Shown here: positions 1 through 7,517 of the stretch, piece by piece
How the letters are laid out: every line of letters begins with the position of its first letter
How positions within the stretch are numbered: the first letter of the stretch is position 1
Assembly (NCBI RefSeq): GCF_028023675.1
Contig: NZ_JAQIOZ010000019.1
Span: forward strand, 1 to 64,000
Reading direction: 5' to 3'
Length of the DNA stretch: 64,000 nt
Source: Primorskyibacter aestuariivivens
GTDB lineage: Bacteria > Pseudomonadota > Alphaproteobacteria > Rhodobacterales > Rhodobacteraceae
Position numbers and translations under genes: made by a program
The notes under the pieces: model-generated
Database searches by the model: none
Told to the model about the DNA's origin: nothing
The model's input: only the letters and a program-made list of their open reading frames with translations

Positions 1-119
1 GCGGCAAACCCCCAGCCGTGGTCTACTGGCTAAGAAAAGACGAAACCCAATCAGGTCAGCAGGAGCAAAGAGTAGCTTAATTTACGCTGAACACTGTCCA
101 AACACTGGGGAGTAGCTCA
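1..119 (+). mobile_element. Right end of an IS3-family-like insertion sequence (partial)
   Basis: The window opens inside an insertion sequence. A transposase C-terminus (3-80) is followed at about 95-119 by CACTGGGGAGTAGCTCA, ending in TCA as IS3-family right ends do; its reverse complement TGAGCTACTCCCCAGTG would be the matching left inverted repeat. The left end and the target-site duplication lie outside the window, so the boundary at 119 is inferred. It sits directly upstream of the restriction-modification island and may mark its edge. Confidence 0.6.
3..80 (+). CDS. IS3-family transposase, C-terminal 25 residues (partial)
   Basis: Frame 3 is open from the window edge to TAA at 78-80. 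The tail PAVVYWLRKDETQS is of the kind I recognise at the end of IS3-group orfB transposases, which carry a DDE integrase domain; none of the catalytic domain is inside this window. The gene is cut by the window edge, so intactness cannot be judged. The identification rests on this short tail plus the IS-like terminus just downstream. Confidence 0.55.
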   Translation, partial: GKPPAVVYWLRKDETQSGQQEQRVA

Positions 120-496
120 ATCACTTCCATCGAATACCACTTTACATCAGCGGGCAACATGACGCTGAAAGGCGGCGGGCGCGGTCACCACGCAGACCGC
201 GCGATTGCCTGCGCCATCGCGTTGGTAGCTGCGCAGCATGTGGCGTCGCAACGCATTCAACAGACGAGGATGCGCGGATGGTACTAAGTCTTCACGATAA
301 TTCCTCAGAGGGCTCTGCTGGGCGGTGACCTCAAGCACGAAGAGAGTTCCCGTCATGGTTCGAAGTGCCGTTCGAAAAATTTTGGTTTAACCAAAAAGCA
401 TGGACTTGCTGCATACAGTGGTTGTTAACGTAATGAGCGCAAGATATCGTAGGTGAAAACCGCCGGTTCGGGTCGCGGCGGAGGAAAGCGAGAATT
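120..496. other. Intergenic stretch between IS end and R-M operon
   Basis: No convincing gene. A 69-codon minus-strand frame (147-356) lacks recognisable features. The clearest structure is the near-perfect palindrome TTTTGGTTTAACCAAAA at 380-396, about 100 bases before the methyltransferase, which could be an operator or a terminator. A Shine-Dalgarno GGAGGAAA at about 480-487 precedes the methyltransferase start. Confidence 0.5.
380..396. promoter_or_regulatory. Palindrome upstream of R-M operon (candidate operator)
   Basis: TTTTGGTT-T-AACCAAAA is an 8-bp inverted repeat around one base. It lies in the leader of the methyltransferase gene. Type II R-M operons are often autoregulated at such sites, but no control (C) protein gene is visible here, so the role is a guess. 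Confidence 0.3.
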
Positions 497-1765
497 ATGA
501 ACCAGCACATACCTCAGCAACTCGACTTCCTGAGTGCAGCTCGCACCCAGGGTACGAGAAAGCGCGCGATATCATTCTTCTCTGGCGCTGGAGGTCTCGA
601 CCTAGGAATTCAGTTGGCTTCAAATGGCAAAATTGAGTTTACGTCTTGGACAGAAATTGACGCTGTTTTTCGCGATACAATTCAAGAAAACACAAATTGC
701 GATCCAAAAAGGATTTGGAGTGACATAAATGAGGTCAATCCATATGCGTTGCTGGAGCAGGCGGAGTGTGCTCCCGGCGAAACATTTGCAGTTGTCGGCG
801 GCCCTCCTTGCCAAGCTTTTTCCACCGCCGGCTTAAGACGCTCTGTACATGATGAACGAGGCCAAGTCGTCCAGAGCTACCTGAACGCAATCAAAATTAT
901 CAAACCACGGTTTTTCGTCTTTGAGAATGTGCGCGGACTGCTTTCTGTGGCGCTGAAGCATCGCAACTACGCCGAAAGAATTGAGGCAGAGCGTAAAGGA
1001 GAAGACAAAAACACTCTAAGTGAGGAAGAGAGACTTGGCTCGGTCTTCAACCTTGTGGTTCTACCCGCGTTTAAACGTCTTGGTTACGAGATTGTATATG
1101 GTCTCGTAAATGCAGCTGATTATGGAACTGCGCAGATACGGCATCGGCTTGTGATTTTTGGATCGCGAGATAATGAGTTTGGAAGTGGCAAGTATCGGAA
1201 GACGACAGGGCAAGTTATGCCATTAAGCGAACTTATGCCCCCAACCCATAACGAGCTCGCACCTTACTCTCCCATAAAGCGATGGCGCACCCTACGTGAC
1301 GCGATCGGCCACCTGGCAGATACGGTGCCAAATAATGAAGAAACTTTTGGCTACAGCGACGCACGGACAGCTATCTGGAAGCGAATTCCTCCTGGGAACT
1401 ATTGGACCTACATCCGTGATAATCCCGATCTTTTTCCGGAAGGTCTAGAAACACTGCTGGGCGGCGCCTTTAAATCAGGTGGCGGTAAGGTTGGTTACTG
1501 GAGGCGTCTGTCTTGGGATCGTCCAGCTCCGACTCTTCCTACTCAACCCCAGCACCTATCAACAGGTCTCTGCCATCCAGCCCAGGAACGCCCACTGTCG
1601 GTGACAGAGTATTCGGCTCTACAAGACTTTCCTGCGAACTACCGTTTTTCAGGAAATAAGGCAAAGAAATATGAGCAAATTGGAAATGCTGTTCCTGTTA
1701 GACTAGGCGAAGCGATTGGCCGGAGTTTACTTGCTATTTCTCAACGAACTGACTGTGCGAAGTGA
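497..1765 (+). CDS. DNA (cytosine-5-)-methyltransferase of a type II R-M system
   Basis: Transfers methyl from S-adenosylmethionine to C5 of cytosine within a DNA site, protecting it from the partner nuclease. The 422-aa protein has the family motifs in order: motif I FFSGAGGLDLG (27-37), motif IV GGPPCQAFS with catalytic Cys105, motif VI FENV (Glu143), motif VIII QIRHR (213-217), a target-recognition region at about 240-370, and motif X QIGNAVPVRLGEAIG near the C-terminus. All key residues are present. The ATG at 497 follows GGAGGAAA. The nuclease gene begins 10 bases downstream. Specificity cannot be read directly; if the partner is TdeIII-like, GGNCC is the natural guess. AT-richer than the flagellar and sox regions, consistent with transfer. 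Confidence 0.9.
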   Translation: MNQHIPQQLDFLSAARTQGTRKRAISFFSGAGGLDLGIQLASNGKIEFTSWTEIDAVFRDTIQENTNCDPKRIWSDINEVNPYALLEQAECAPGETFAVVGGPPCQAFSTAGLRRSVHDERGQVVQSYLNAIKIIKPRFFVFENVRGLLSVALKHRNYAERIEAERKGEDKNTLSEEERLGSVFNLVVLPAFKRLGYEIVYGLVNAADYGTAQIRHRLVIFGSRDNEFGSGKYRKTTGQVMPLSELMPPTHNELAPYSPIKRWRTLRDAIGHLADTVPNNEETFGYSDARTAIWKRIPPGNYWTYIRDNPDLFPEGLETLLGGAFKSGGGKVGYWRRLSWDRPAPTLPTQPQHLSTGLCHPAQERPLSVTEYSALQDFPANYRFSGNKAKKYEQIGNAVPVRLGEAIGRSLLAISQRTDCAK

Positions 1766-1775
1766 AGGATATACT

Positions 1776-2648
1776 GTGAAAAACTTTCGATTCGATGAAG
1801 TGCAAGGCCACATTAACAACGCGGTTAATGTGGCTATAGCGAGAATCGAGGAAAGAGAGGCCGAACTGTTTCTTTCGGAATTGGCTTCATCTGGAAACGG
1901 CGGCGCATCACCGTTTCAAAAAATGATTCTACCGGAAGCAAAGCTATACTCGTCGTTCGAGCGCTCGCTTAGCGCTTCTTTGGGAAAAGCGTTCGATTAT
2001 ATTGGCGCTGCAATTGCTAAAGCCGCGTACGGAAACGGCGAGCATGATTACGTATTGGACGGCGAAGTGAGCGCAGAGGCGCTTTCGACAATCGAAGAGA
2101 TTGTGAATAAGTACAAACAGCGTATCGGCGTAATGCCTTCAACGACACGTGAGTTAGAGGAGGTATTTTCGGTTGTGGACGAGGGCCATCCTACACTTGC
2201 TCGCAAGATTAAATCCGATGTCTTTTTTATCGATCACGAAGGATACGAGAATTACTTGGAAATCAAGACGCCGCAGCCGAACTACGATCAATGCAGCGCA
2301 ATGAAGGTGCGCATCCTTACGGTCCATGCGATGCGACGTCATCAAGACAAGGTTAGAGCACTGGTCGTGTTTCCGCACAGTCCAAATGGATTATTTGGGG
2401 ACTACGCGTGGCCTCCATTGCAGTACTTTTTTGATCCTTCTCATGACTGGCACGCTCGAGGCTTGAGCCTGATGGGGCCGGGTCTTTGGAATTTCATTGG
2501 TAACTCAGGCTCTACCTTCCAGTGCATGATGGATTGCTTCTACGAAGTGTCGGTGTTACGGAAGCAAGACTTGCTGGAACTGTTGAAGCTGGATGCGCCT
2601 GGTGGACCTATTTCAAGACGCGAAGGAGAGCAACAGTCGGCCCCGTGA
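1776..2648 (+). CDS. Type II restriction endonuclease, TdeIII-like
   Basis: Predicted to cleave unmethylated copies of the site protected by the upstream methyltransferase. The 290-aa protein contains a PD-(D/E)xK nuclease core: Asp148 in KSDVFF followed by Glu162-x-Lys164 in LEIKTPQPN. The block around EIKTPQPNYDQC resembles what I remember of the TdeIII family, whose prototype recognises GGNCC. An upstream TTG (1716) would overlap the methyltransferase, but I chose GTG at 1776 because GAAGGA lies just before it and it gives MKNFRFDEVQ. Position directly after a C5 methyltransferase gene strongly supports a restriction role; the exact family is less certain. Confidence 0.65.
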   Translation: MKNFRFDEVQGHINNAVNVAIARIEEREAELFLSELASSGNGGASPFQKMILPEAKLYSSFERSLSASLGKAFDYIGAAIAKAAYGNGEHDYVLDGEVSAEALSTIEEIVNKYKQRIGVMPSTTRELEEVFSVVDEGHPTLARKIKSDVFFIDHEGYENYLEIKTPQPNYDQCSAMKVRILTVHAMRRHQDKVRALVVFPHSPNGLFGDYAWPPLQYFFDPSHDWHARGLSLMGPGLWNFIGNSGSTFQCMMDCFYEVSVLRKQDLLELLKLDAPGGPISRREGEQQSAP

Positions 2649-2988
2649 AGGCAAAGGGGTCTCCTTTTGTCTTGTGCTAGTAGAGGGCGGCAAAGATGAT
2701 TCCCGCCAAGTCTTAAAATATGTTGCCAGCGGTGTATTGAAACTCGTTGAGACAAGGAATTGTACCAACGAACAGCTGGACGCGACCCTCGCAGAATTAG
2801 CGCCAGATTTTGAGATTAGCATGTCGCCTTCCACTCTCAAATCATTTGGTGGTGGAATCGAGACTATTCGTAAGGCTGTTCTTGCAAAAAAAATCGATAT
2901 TTCCGGTGATTTTAGAAAATACTCGCTCGTGGTTAGCGCCTTGCCGGATTTGCTGCAGGAAATCGCCTCTCAGACGCCTGATAAGTAG
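2593..2988 (+). CDS. Uncharacterised 131-aa protein in the R-M operon
   Basis: I do not recognise this protein. The ATG at 2593 overlaps the end of the nuclease gene by about 55 bases, and no strong ribosome site precedes it; a later in-frame GTG near 2674 (LVLVEGG) is possible. Composition is mixed alpha/beta with no signal peptide, membrane segment or cysteine motif. It ends six bases before the next gene and shares the AT-rich character of its neighbours, so it is probably cotranscribed with the R-M genes. It might be an accessory, specificity or immunity factor, but the sequence does not decide this. Confidence 0.55.
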   Translation: MRLVDLFQDAKESNSRPREGKGVSFCLVLVEGGKDDSRQVLKYVASGVLKLVETRNCTNEQLDATLAELAPDFEISMSPSTLKSFGGGIETIRKAVLAKKIDISGDFRKYSLVVSALPDLLQEIASQTPDK

Positions 2989-2993
2989 CGTCG

Positions 2994-3470
2994 ATGGCTG
3001 GTGTATTTATCCTTATTTGCTCCGATGGGTATGATCTGAACGACAGGCGGGTCGACGGGCTTGCTATAGCAAGTTATCGTTTAAAATCTGGATACTGGCC
3101 GTTGTATAGTAACACCAGAAACAGGCGAGCAATTCGTCCGGGTGACGAGTTTTTAGTCTATTTGGCTGGTAGTGGCCAAGATTCTCGATCAATCGTTGCG
3201 CATGGTTTTTTTGGCCCCAAAAAGAAGCGATCTGTTTTTTCCGAGGAAGATGAGTTGGATATTGTGTCTGGAAACCCGGAAACAATATTCGGTGTGAAAG
3301 ACGTTGAATTTTTCAACCCAATTCTAATCAGGAACGTTCTGCCCATCTTGCACTCATACAAAAGAATGAAAAACAAATTGAGATGGGGTTCGCTTTTGGT
3401 TGGAGGGGCTCGGCGTATCAGCGCAGATGAAATGCACAACATCCTCGAAATGAAGTGCGCGTCTGACTAA
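2994..3470 (+). CDS. PUA/EVE-like domain protein linked to R-M genes
   Basis: The 158-aa protein resembles the EVE branch of the PUA superfamily: a hydrophobic first strand (VFILIC), an aromatic patch around Tyr34-Trp35, then RPGDEFLVYLAG (48-59), the usual GD-x-hydrophobic-Y segment, and a following strand IVAHGFF. EVE/YTH/PUA domains bind modified bases and are known in defence loci alone or fused to nucleases. No nuclease or helicase is fused here. It starts 6 bases after the unknown gene and ends the operon. A role in sensing methylated DNA near the methyltransferase is inference from fold and context; the fold call is from pattern only. Confidence 0.5.
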   Translation: MAGVFILICSDGYDLNDRRVDGLAIASYRLKSGYWPLYSNTRNRRAIRPGDEFLVYLAGSGQDSRSIVAHGFFGPKKKRSVFSEEDELDIVSGNPETIFGVKDVEFFNPILIRNVLPILHSYKRMKNKLRWGSLLVGGARRISADEMHNILEMKCASD

Positions 3471-3582
3471 AGTTCAGTCACGACAAGTTTGGGTTTTATT
3501 GATCTTACGTGAGTGGTGGAGCAGCACGGACCTCAGTTGGTGTAATAACCTACAATCGTCAATGTGGCGAGATTTTGCACAT

Positions 3583-4062
3583 CTATCTCTGACTTAGAAT
3601 CCGCTGTAGCGCCAACTCGTTTTGTTTGTTTTCTTCGAATCCTGCTCTAGCTTTTTCGTAGGCCTTTCGAACACCGTCCGGTGTCCCGTTCATGTTCATG
3701 ACTTCTTCGTGGTACTCACGCGCCGTTCGAGAAATGTTGGGCTTCTTCCCTTTATCAACATCGTTGGTCATCCTTTCGAGGAACCAAGCCAGCAAATGAT
3801 CAAGATCGTATCCAGAAAAAGCTTTTGGTTCTCTTTCCTTGTAAAAACCCAGCATGTGGGCAAGAAGGGTTTGATCGCCTGTTTCCATGTCGTAGTCCGC
3901 GACAGCCGCCGCTGACCGTTTAACGTAGTCCTTCACCCAAATCGGCAGGTCAGCGTCATCGATAATTGCTGCAAGCAATTTCCAAGCCTTCTTTGCGTCG
4001 CCTTCTGCGAGCTTCCCGTCTTCGACCAACTCGTCGAGAAAATTGGAGTCTTCATCTGCCAT
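3583..4062 (-). CDS. Hypothetical protein, 159 aa, highly charged
   Basis: Not recognised. The protein is soluble, predominantly helical by composition and rich in Asp, Glu, Lys and Ala, beginning MADEDSNFLDELVEDGKL and ending in a charged helix (about 125-159). No signal peptide, membrane segment or metal motif. ATG at 4062 follows CTGGAG at a suitable distance. It converges on the R-M operon and diverges from two small genes, so it sits at the boundary between the island and the tRNA-Thr region. Confidence 0.55.
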   Translation of the reverse strand: MADEDSNFLDELVEDGKLAEGDAKKAWKLLAAIIDDADLPIWVKDYVKRSAAAVADYDMETGDQTLLAHMLGFYKEREPKAFSGYDLDHLLAWFLERMTNDVDKGKKPNISRTAREYHEEVMNMNGTPDGVRKAYEKARAGFEENKQNELALQRILSQR

Positions 4063-4182
4063 CTGTCGCTCCAGTTATTTGTATCGGCCCGTGAGAGAAC
4101 CGCTGCATGGATCGCGTGAATTGATGGCATGCACGCGACCCTGAGCAAAGAGCCATCTACATCGTAATCGAAAGGAAAAACG

Positions 4183-4386
4183 ATGCAGAGTAACCATCTG
4201 ATCCACTTTTCGCCGGAAAAGCTTCTTGATCCGGCATCACTCCGCGACTCGGATCGTCGGCGCCTCACGCTGGGTCTAGAGGCAATGGGCATCTGCCGCG
4301 TCTCTGTCCAGCACGCCTGGTCCCGCCAGACCTTGAGAAAGATCGGCGACGAGTGGGTGATCACCTGCAGCAACGCGAAGTACTGA
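4183..4386 (+). CDS. Hypothetical small protein, 67 aa
   Basis: Not recognised. ATG at 4183 is preceded by GAAAGGAAAAACG, a good ribosome site. The protein is basic and soluble (MQSNHLIHFSPEKLL...). The next small gene starts 11 bases after its stop, suggesting a two-gene unit. No domain can be named. Confidence 0.5.
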   Translation: MQSNHLIHFSPEKLLDPASLRDSDRRRLTLGLEAMGICRVSVQHAWSRQTLRKIGDEWVITCSNAKY

Positions 4387-4397
4387 GGGGTAGGAAC

Positions 4398-4691
4398 ATG
4401 TCGAAAGACCACGAAATCTACACCCATGAGAACGCTGCTCGCCTCGCGAACCACATGCGTTCGATCCGCGAAGGCACCAATCTTTGGCTGAACAGGTCCT
4501 CAGACGCCGGTTGGGAGGTGCTCGCCGGACCAGGTGAGTGGATCATTCTCGATTGCGAGCAGGAATTGGCCAACGAACTTCTCGCAGCCCTCTGTCTGCA
4601 GTATCGCAGGTTCACAGCCATCTTGGGCAACCCGGATGCGCAGGTGAATCGGGATCGCGTTGCTCAGTCTGATGAGTTCAATTGGGCCTAG
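4398..4691 (+). CDS. Hypothetical small protein, 97 aa
   Basis: Not recognised. I start it at ATG 4398 (MSKDHEIYTHENAARL), preceded by GAGGGG, instead of the upstream in-frame start at 4353 that overlaps the previous gene. Soluble, with a helical N-terminus and a segment WEVLAGPGEWIILDCEQELANELL suggesting a small alpha/beta fold. Likely cotranscribed with the 67-aa gene. Confidence 0.5.
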   Translation: MSKDHEIYTHENAARLANHMRSIREGTNLWLNRSSDAGWEVLAGPGEWIILDCEQELANELLAALCLQYRRFTAILGNPDAQVNRDRVAQSDEFNWA

Positions 4692-4848
4692 TTCCGCAGT
4701 TGCGCCCGTGTTCAGCGGACGCGACAAGCTTCGCGCCTGGTCTCGCTCTGACGGGGCGATCCGGGCGCGGGCGAAGTGGTTGTCGCCACTCACGGTCGTC
4801 CTTTTGCCTTGCCGAGTGACTCACCATCGGTTAAACGACGCAGCCGAG

Positions 4849-4924
4849 GCCCCAATAGCTCAGTTGGTAGAGCACCTGTTTCGTAAATAGGTGGTCGGCG
4901 GTTCGAGTCCGTCTTGGGGCACCA
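4849..4924 (+). tRNA. tRNA-Thr (anticodon CGT)
   Basis: A 76-nt cloverleaf: acceptor GCCCCAA/TTGGGGC, D-arm GCTC-AGTTGGTA-GAGC, anticodon arm CCTGT-TTCGTAA-ATAGG with anticodon CGT, variable loop TGGTC, T-arm GGCGG-TTCGAGT-CCGTC, discriminator A and encoded CCA at 4922-4924. It decodes ACG threonine codons. It lies between the island-like first 4.7 kb and the core genome; tRNA genes are common integration sites, although no repeat of its 3' end is visible elsewhere in the window. Confidence 0.95.
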
Positions 4925-4981
4925 CGCATCACACAAGTTTTGACGTTGACCCGTGTGGAGTCGGTATGTGAGGCTGCTCGC

Positions 4982-5890
4982 ATGTTTCGATCAGCTTTCA
5001 TATTTTTGATTTTGCTCACAGGCATTGCTAGTGCCGACGAGGATGCCGTCGCGAAATACCGTGATTACCTGCCCGAACAGCTTCTCGCGCTGTCGGAGGA
5101 GGAGCGTCACAGTTCAGTCCCCATGATGTTCAGTGGCGCTGCCAACCTCGCGACTTCGCCTGCGGGTGAACTCGTCATGCAGTCCAATTTAAACATGCTG
5201 ATGTATGACGGATTTGCCGACTTCGAAGGAGCAAAGCGCGCGTTTCAAGAAGATTTGGGCGAGGAGCCGACCGGTGATCTGACCGTGTGGCAAATCCATA
5301 CCCTCGGTTACCGTTCATCACGCGTGAACATGACCAGCGTCAGTTTCTTCCCGCTCGACTTCGGCGGCACGATGATCGAAAACTGGGCATTCTTGAAAGG
5401 CACCGTCGAGATAATCGACGAGAAGATTGCCTACCCAATCAACCACGTCGATATTGAGTGCAGCCGAAGTAGAGGCACGTGCGACTACCGACAGATTGCG
5501 TTGACCCTACCGGATGAGAATTCTTGGGTGCAGTCGTATCACGTGGGCGAGATCGCAGACGAAGTGTATCAGATCACGCGATGGGAAGGACAATCCATCG
5601 ACGCGGTTCCGATGAACGCGACGGGGTGTCGGATCAACCAGTTGAGCTTGAACTTCGAGACGCAAGAGTTCTTCGAGATCGCGCGCAACAACACAGCCGG
5701 TGATTGCGATACCATGCTCGGCGGTACAATCCCGCGCCTCGAAAAGCCGCGCGTCTCGAGGATCGTGGATGGGCGCGAGATCATCAGCGCCGAGTTTAGC
5801 GCGATTAGCGAGGAGACTTTCTCGTTCTTTTCGAGTGAGTTTCGCAATCGCGTCGAAACTCTGATCGCCGAGAATGAAGGCAACAAATAA
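4982..5890 (+). CDS. Hypothetical secreted protein, 302 aa
   Basis: I place the start at ATG 4982 because it gives a clean signal peptide (MFRSAFIFLILLTGIASA, cleavage before DEDAV); the longer frame from 4940 would bury it. The mature protein has a segment FADFEGAKRAFQEDLGEEPTGDLTVWQIHTLG that loosely resembles peptidoglycan-binding-like repeats, and four or more cysteines in the second half (CSRSRGTC, TGC, GDC) that could form disulfides in the periplasm. No catalytic motif is seen. Function unknown; likely exported. Confidence 0.65.
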   Translation: MFRSAFIFLILLTGIASADEDAVAKYRDYLPEQLLALSEEERHSSVPMMFSGAANLATSPAGELVMQSNLNMLMYDGFADFEGAKRAFQEDLGEEPTGDLTVWQIHTLGYRSSRVNMTSVSFFPLDFGGTMIENWAFLKGTVEIIDEKIAYPINHVDIECSRSRGTCDYRQIALTLPDENSWVQSYHVGEIADEVYQITRWEGQSIDAVPMNATGCRINQLSLNFETQEFFEIARNNTAGDCDTMLGGTIPRLEKPRVSRIVDGREIISAEFSAISEETFSFFSSEFRNRVETLIAENEGNK

Positions 5891-5961
5891 TTTCACCTGC
5901 AAATCCTCGAAAGATTCTCGGAAACAGGGTTCTTGGAATACGGTAATTGCTTGATGTGGTT

Positions 5962-6025
5962 GGGGGGTTCCGAAGGTCGCTCAGCCATTACGAATGACGT
6001 GCTCTACCAGCTGAGCTACACCGGC
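5962..6025 (-). pseudogene. Degenerate tRNA-Thr-like fragment (CGT loop)
   Basis: Read on the minus strand from 6025: GCCGGTG, TA, then GCTCAGCTGGTAGAGC (intact D-arm), A, CGTCA-TTCGTAA-TGGCT (anticodon loop with CGT, one stem mismatch). The remaining bases, GACCTTCGGAACC, only vaguely match a T-arm, and no 3' acceptor strand pairs with GCCGGTG. So the 5' half is tRNA-like and the 3' half is lost. Confidence 0.55.
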
Positions 6026-6084
6026 ATCCTTCCCTGTCGCGGCCCTACTATGGCCCTACTAGTTACTGTGCGCCGCTTGTAAGC

Positions 6085-6160
6085 GACTGGTTCGAAACGT
6101 CAATTGCGAGCAGACCCGCTAATTACGAAGGACCTGCTCTACCAGCTGAGCTATTGAGGC
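6085..6160 (-). pseudogene. Second degenerate tRNA-Thr-like fragment (CGT loop)
   Basis: Read on the minus strand from 6160: GCCTCAA, TA, GCTCAGCTGGTAGAGC (D-arm), A, then GGTCC-TTCGTAA-TTAGC, where the loop is intact (CGT) but the stem barely pairs. A TTCGAA sequence follows about 30 bases later but without a proper T-stem. It shares the D-arm and anticodon loop with both the other relic and the intact tRNA-Thr at 4849-4924. Confidence 0.5.
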
Positions 6161-6274
6161 GAAGCGACCGACCGTTTAGCGGCATCGGGCGTCTGCTTCA
6201 AGATGGAATCAGGCTCAGGGCGGACCGATCCTGCATTTCGTGTCTTCGTTTTTGCGGCACCTCGGGCTTGCGGT

Positions 6275-6769
6275 TCAGACATCCTGACGTGCGATGTCGG
6301 TAATCAGCACATCCAGGATCAGATCACCAAACAGATTGTGGCTTGTTTCCAGAAGGGCACGCCGCAGGATGCTCATATTGCCGGAACTGGTGAAGGATCC
6401 GTTGAACCCGCCCACATTGGCATGATCGAACAACACCTGAAGGTAAGCGTCACGCAGCTTGGGCTCCCGGGAATAGACATCCTCGCTGCGTCCGGTCTCC
6501 ACCTCGACGCTGAGGGCGAGTACCACCATGGATGTCACCTTGGCATCGATCACCACCGGCACGACAAACTGGTTGGCCAGTTTGACATATTCGAGGTCTT
6601 CCGGCGCAGGCGGCTCTTCGGCCTTGGCGGGGGCGGTGTCCGGATGCGGCACCTCTCCGCAGGGGTTGGCCAGTTCCTCGGTGGGAGGCTCCGGTTTCAG
6701 GAACAGCCCCGCGCCCACACCGGCACCGATGCCGATAACGGCCAGGAGAATTGGAAGGATCTTGCCCAT
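6275..6769 (-). CDS. fliL: Flagellar basal body-associated protein FliL
   Basis: FliL is an inner-membrane protein around the stator/MS-ring that supports motor torque. The 164-aa protein has one N-terminal membrane segment (about 4-24, ILPILLAVIGIGAGVGAGLFL), a Pro/Glu-rich linker, and a periplasmic domain with the family's VVPVVID and C-terminal LRRALLETSHNLFGDLILDVLITDIARQDV. It starts 9 bases after flgH ends and closes the minus-strand flgB-to-fliL run. Confidence 0.9.
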   Translation of the reverse strand: MGKILPILLAVIGIGAGVGAGLFLKPEPPTEELANPCGEVPHPDTAPAKAEEPPAPEDLEYVKLANQFVVPVVIDAKVTSMVVLALSVEVETGRSEDVYSREPKLRDAYLQVLFDHANVGGFNGSFTSSGNMSILRRALLETSHNLFGDLILDVLITDIARQDV

Positions 6770-6778
6770 CGCGTGACC

Positions 6779-7516
6779 TCAGAACGGAAGAATGACGTCG
6801 AGCACCTGTTGCCCGATACGGGGTTGCTGGACATCGGTGATCTGGCCGCGCCCGCCATAGGAAATGCGCGCAGACGCGATCTTGTCATAGGTGATCTCGT
6901 TTTGGCGGGTAATGTCGCCGGGCCGCACATACCCCGTGACCAGCAATTCGCGCAGCTCGAAATTCACCCGCACTTCCTGCGATCCCTTGATCGCAAGGAT
7001 GCCGTTGGGCAGGATATCCACGACCGTGGCCGCCACGCGCAGGGTCAGCTTTTCCTTGCGCCGCACAGAGCCATCCCCCCCGGCGCTGGACGAAGAGTTC
7101 AGCCGCACCGCGTCGTCGAGGCCCGCGCCGGGAGGAAACTGTTCCTCAACTCGCTGCGGCAGACCCAGAAGTTGCGGAATAGCCAGAGACTCATCGCTGC
7201 TGCGTGACCGCGAGGTGGAGTTGGAAATCTCGGCCTTTTCGTCGATTTCGATCACCACGGTCAGGATGTCGCCCCGGTCCGCCGCCCTGCGGTCGCCATA
7301 CAGCGATGCGCGCCCGCCGTCCCAAAGCGAGCTTTCCGGGCGACGCACCCCCTCTGGATGCGAGACCGGAAGGCCGGGGTCGAGCATGGCGTAATGCTCG
7401 GGCGTTTGCGCCGTTTCGCTAAAGGTCGGTGCGCGCCCCACATGGTCCAGACGCCCGCAGGCAGAGAGCAGGGCAGTTGCGGTCAGGGCCAGAAGGGCAG
7501 CGTAAGTCTTCATCAT
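6779..7516 (-). CDS. flgH: Flagellar L-ring protein FlgH
   Basis: Outer-membrane lipoprotein forming the L-ring bushing of the flagellar rod. The N-terminus carries a lipoprotein signal with lipobox LLSAC (Cys at about 20), and the body contains the family's SLYGDRRAADRGDILTVVIEID and the C-terminal region GDITRQNEITYDKIASARISYGGRG. The 245-aa length is normal. Starts just after flgA; two adjacent ATG codons (7516 and 7513) are possible starts. Confidence 0.93.
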   Translation of the reverse strand: MMKTYAALLALTATALLSACGRLDHVGRAPTFSETAQTPEHYAMLDPGLPVSHPEGVRRPESSLWDGGRASLYGDRRAADRGDILTVVIEIDEKAEISNSTSRSRSSDESLAIPQLLGLPQRVEEQFPPGAGLDDAVRLNSSSSAGGDGSVRRKEKLTLRVAATVVDILPNGILAIKGSQEVRVNFELRELLVTGYVRPGDITRQNEITYDKIASARISYGGRGQITDVQQPRIGQQVLDVILPF

Positions 7517-7517
7517 G

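Larger units (their letters stand above)
5891..6274. other. Gene-free stretch with tRNA-like relics
   Basis: No protein gene supported. It holds two degenerate tRNA-Thr-like 5' halves on the minus strand (5962-6025 and about 6085-6160) and a short direct repeat GGCCCTACTAT/GGCCCTACTA at 6041-6061. The plus-strand piece at about 6071-6100 (CGCTTGTAAGCG then GGTTCGAA) recalls an anticodon stem-loop with TGT and a T-arm, again tRNA-Thr-like, but it is too broken to call. Confidence 0.5.

Noticed and set aside
147-356. 69-codon minus-strand open frame between IS end and R-M operon
   Set aside because: No recognisable domain, no clear ribosome site and placed in junction DNA; kept only as a remark.
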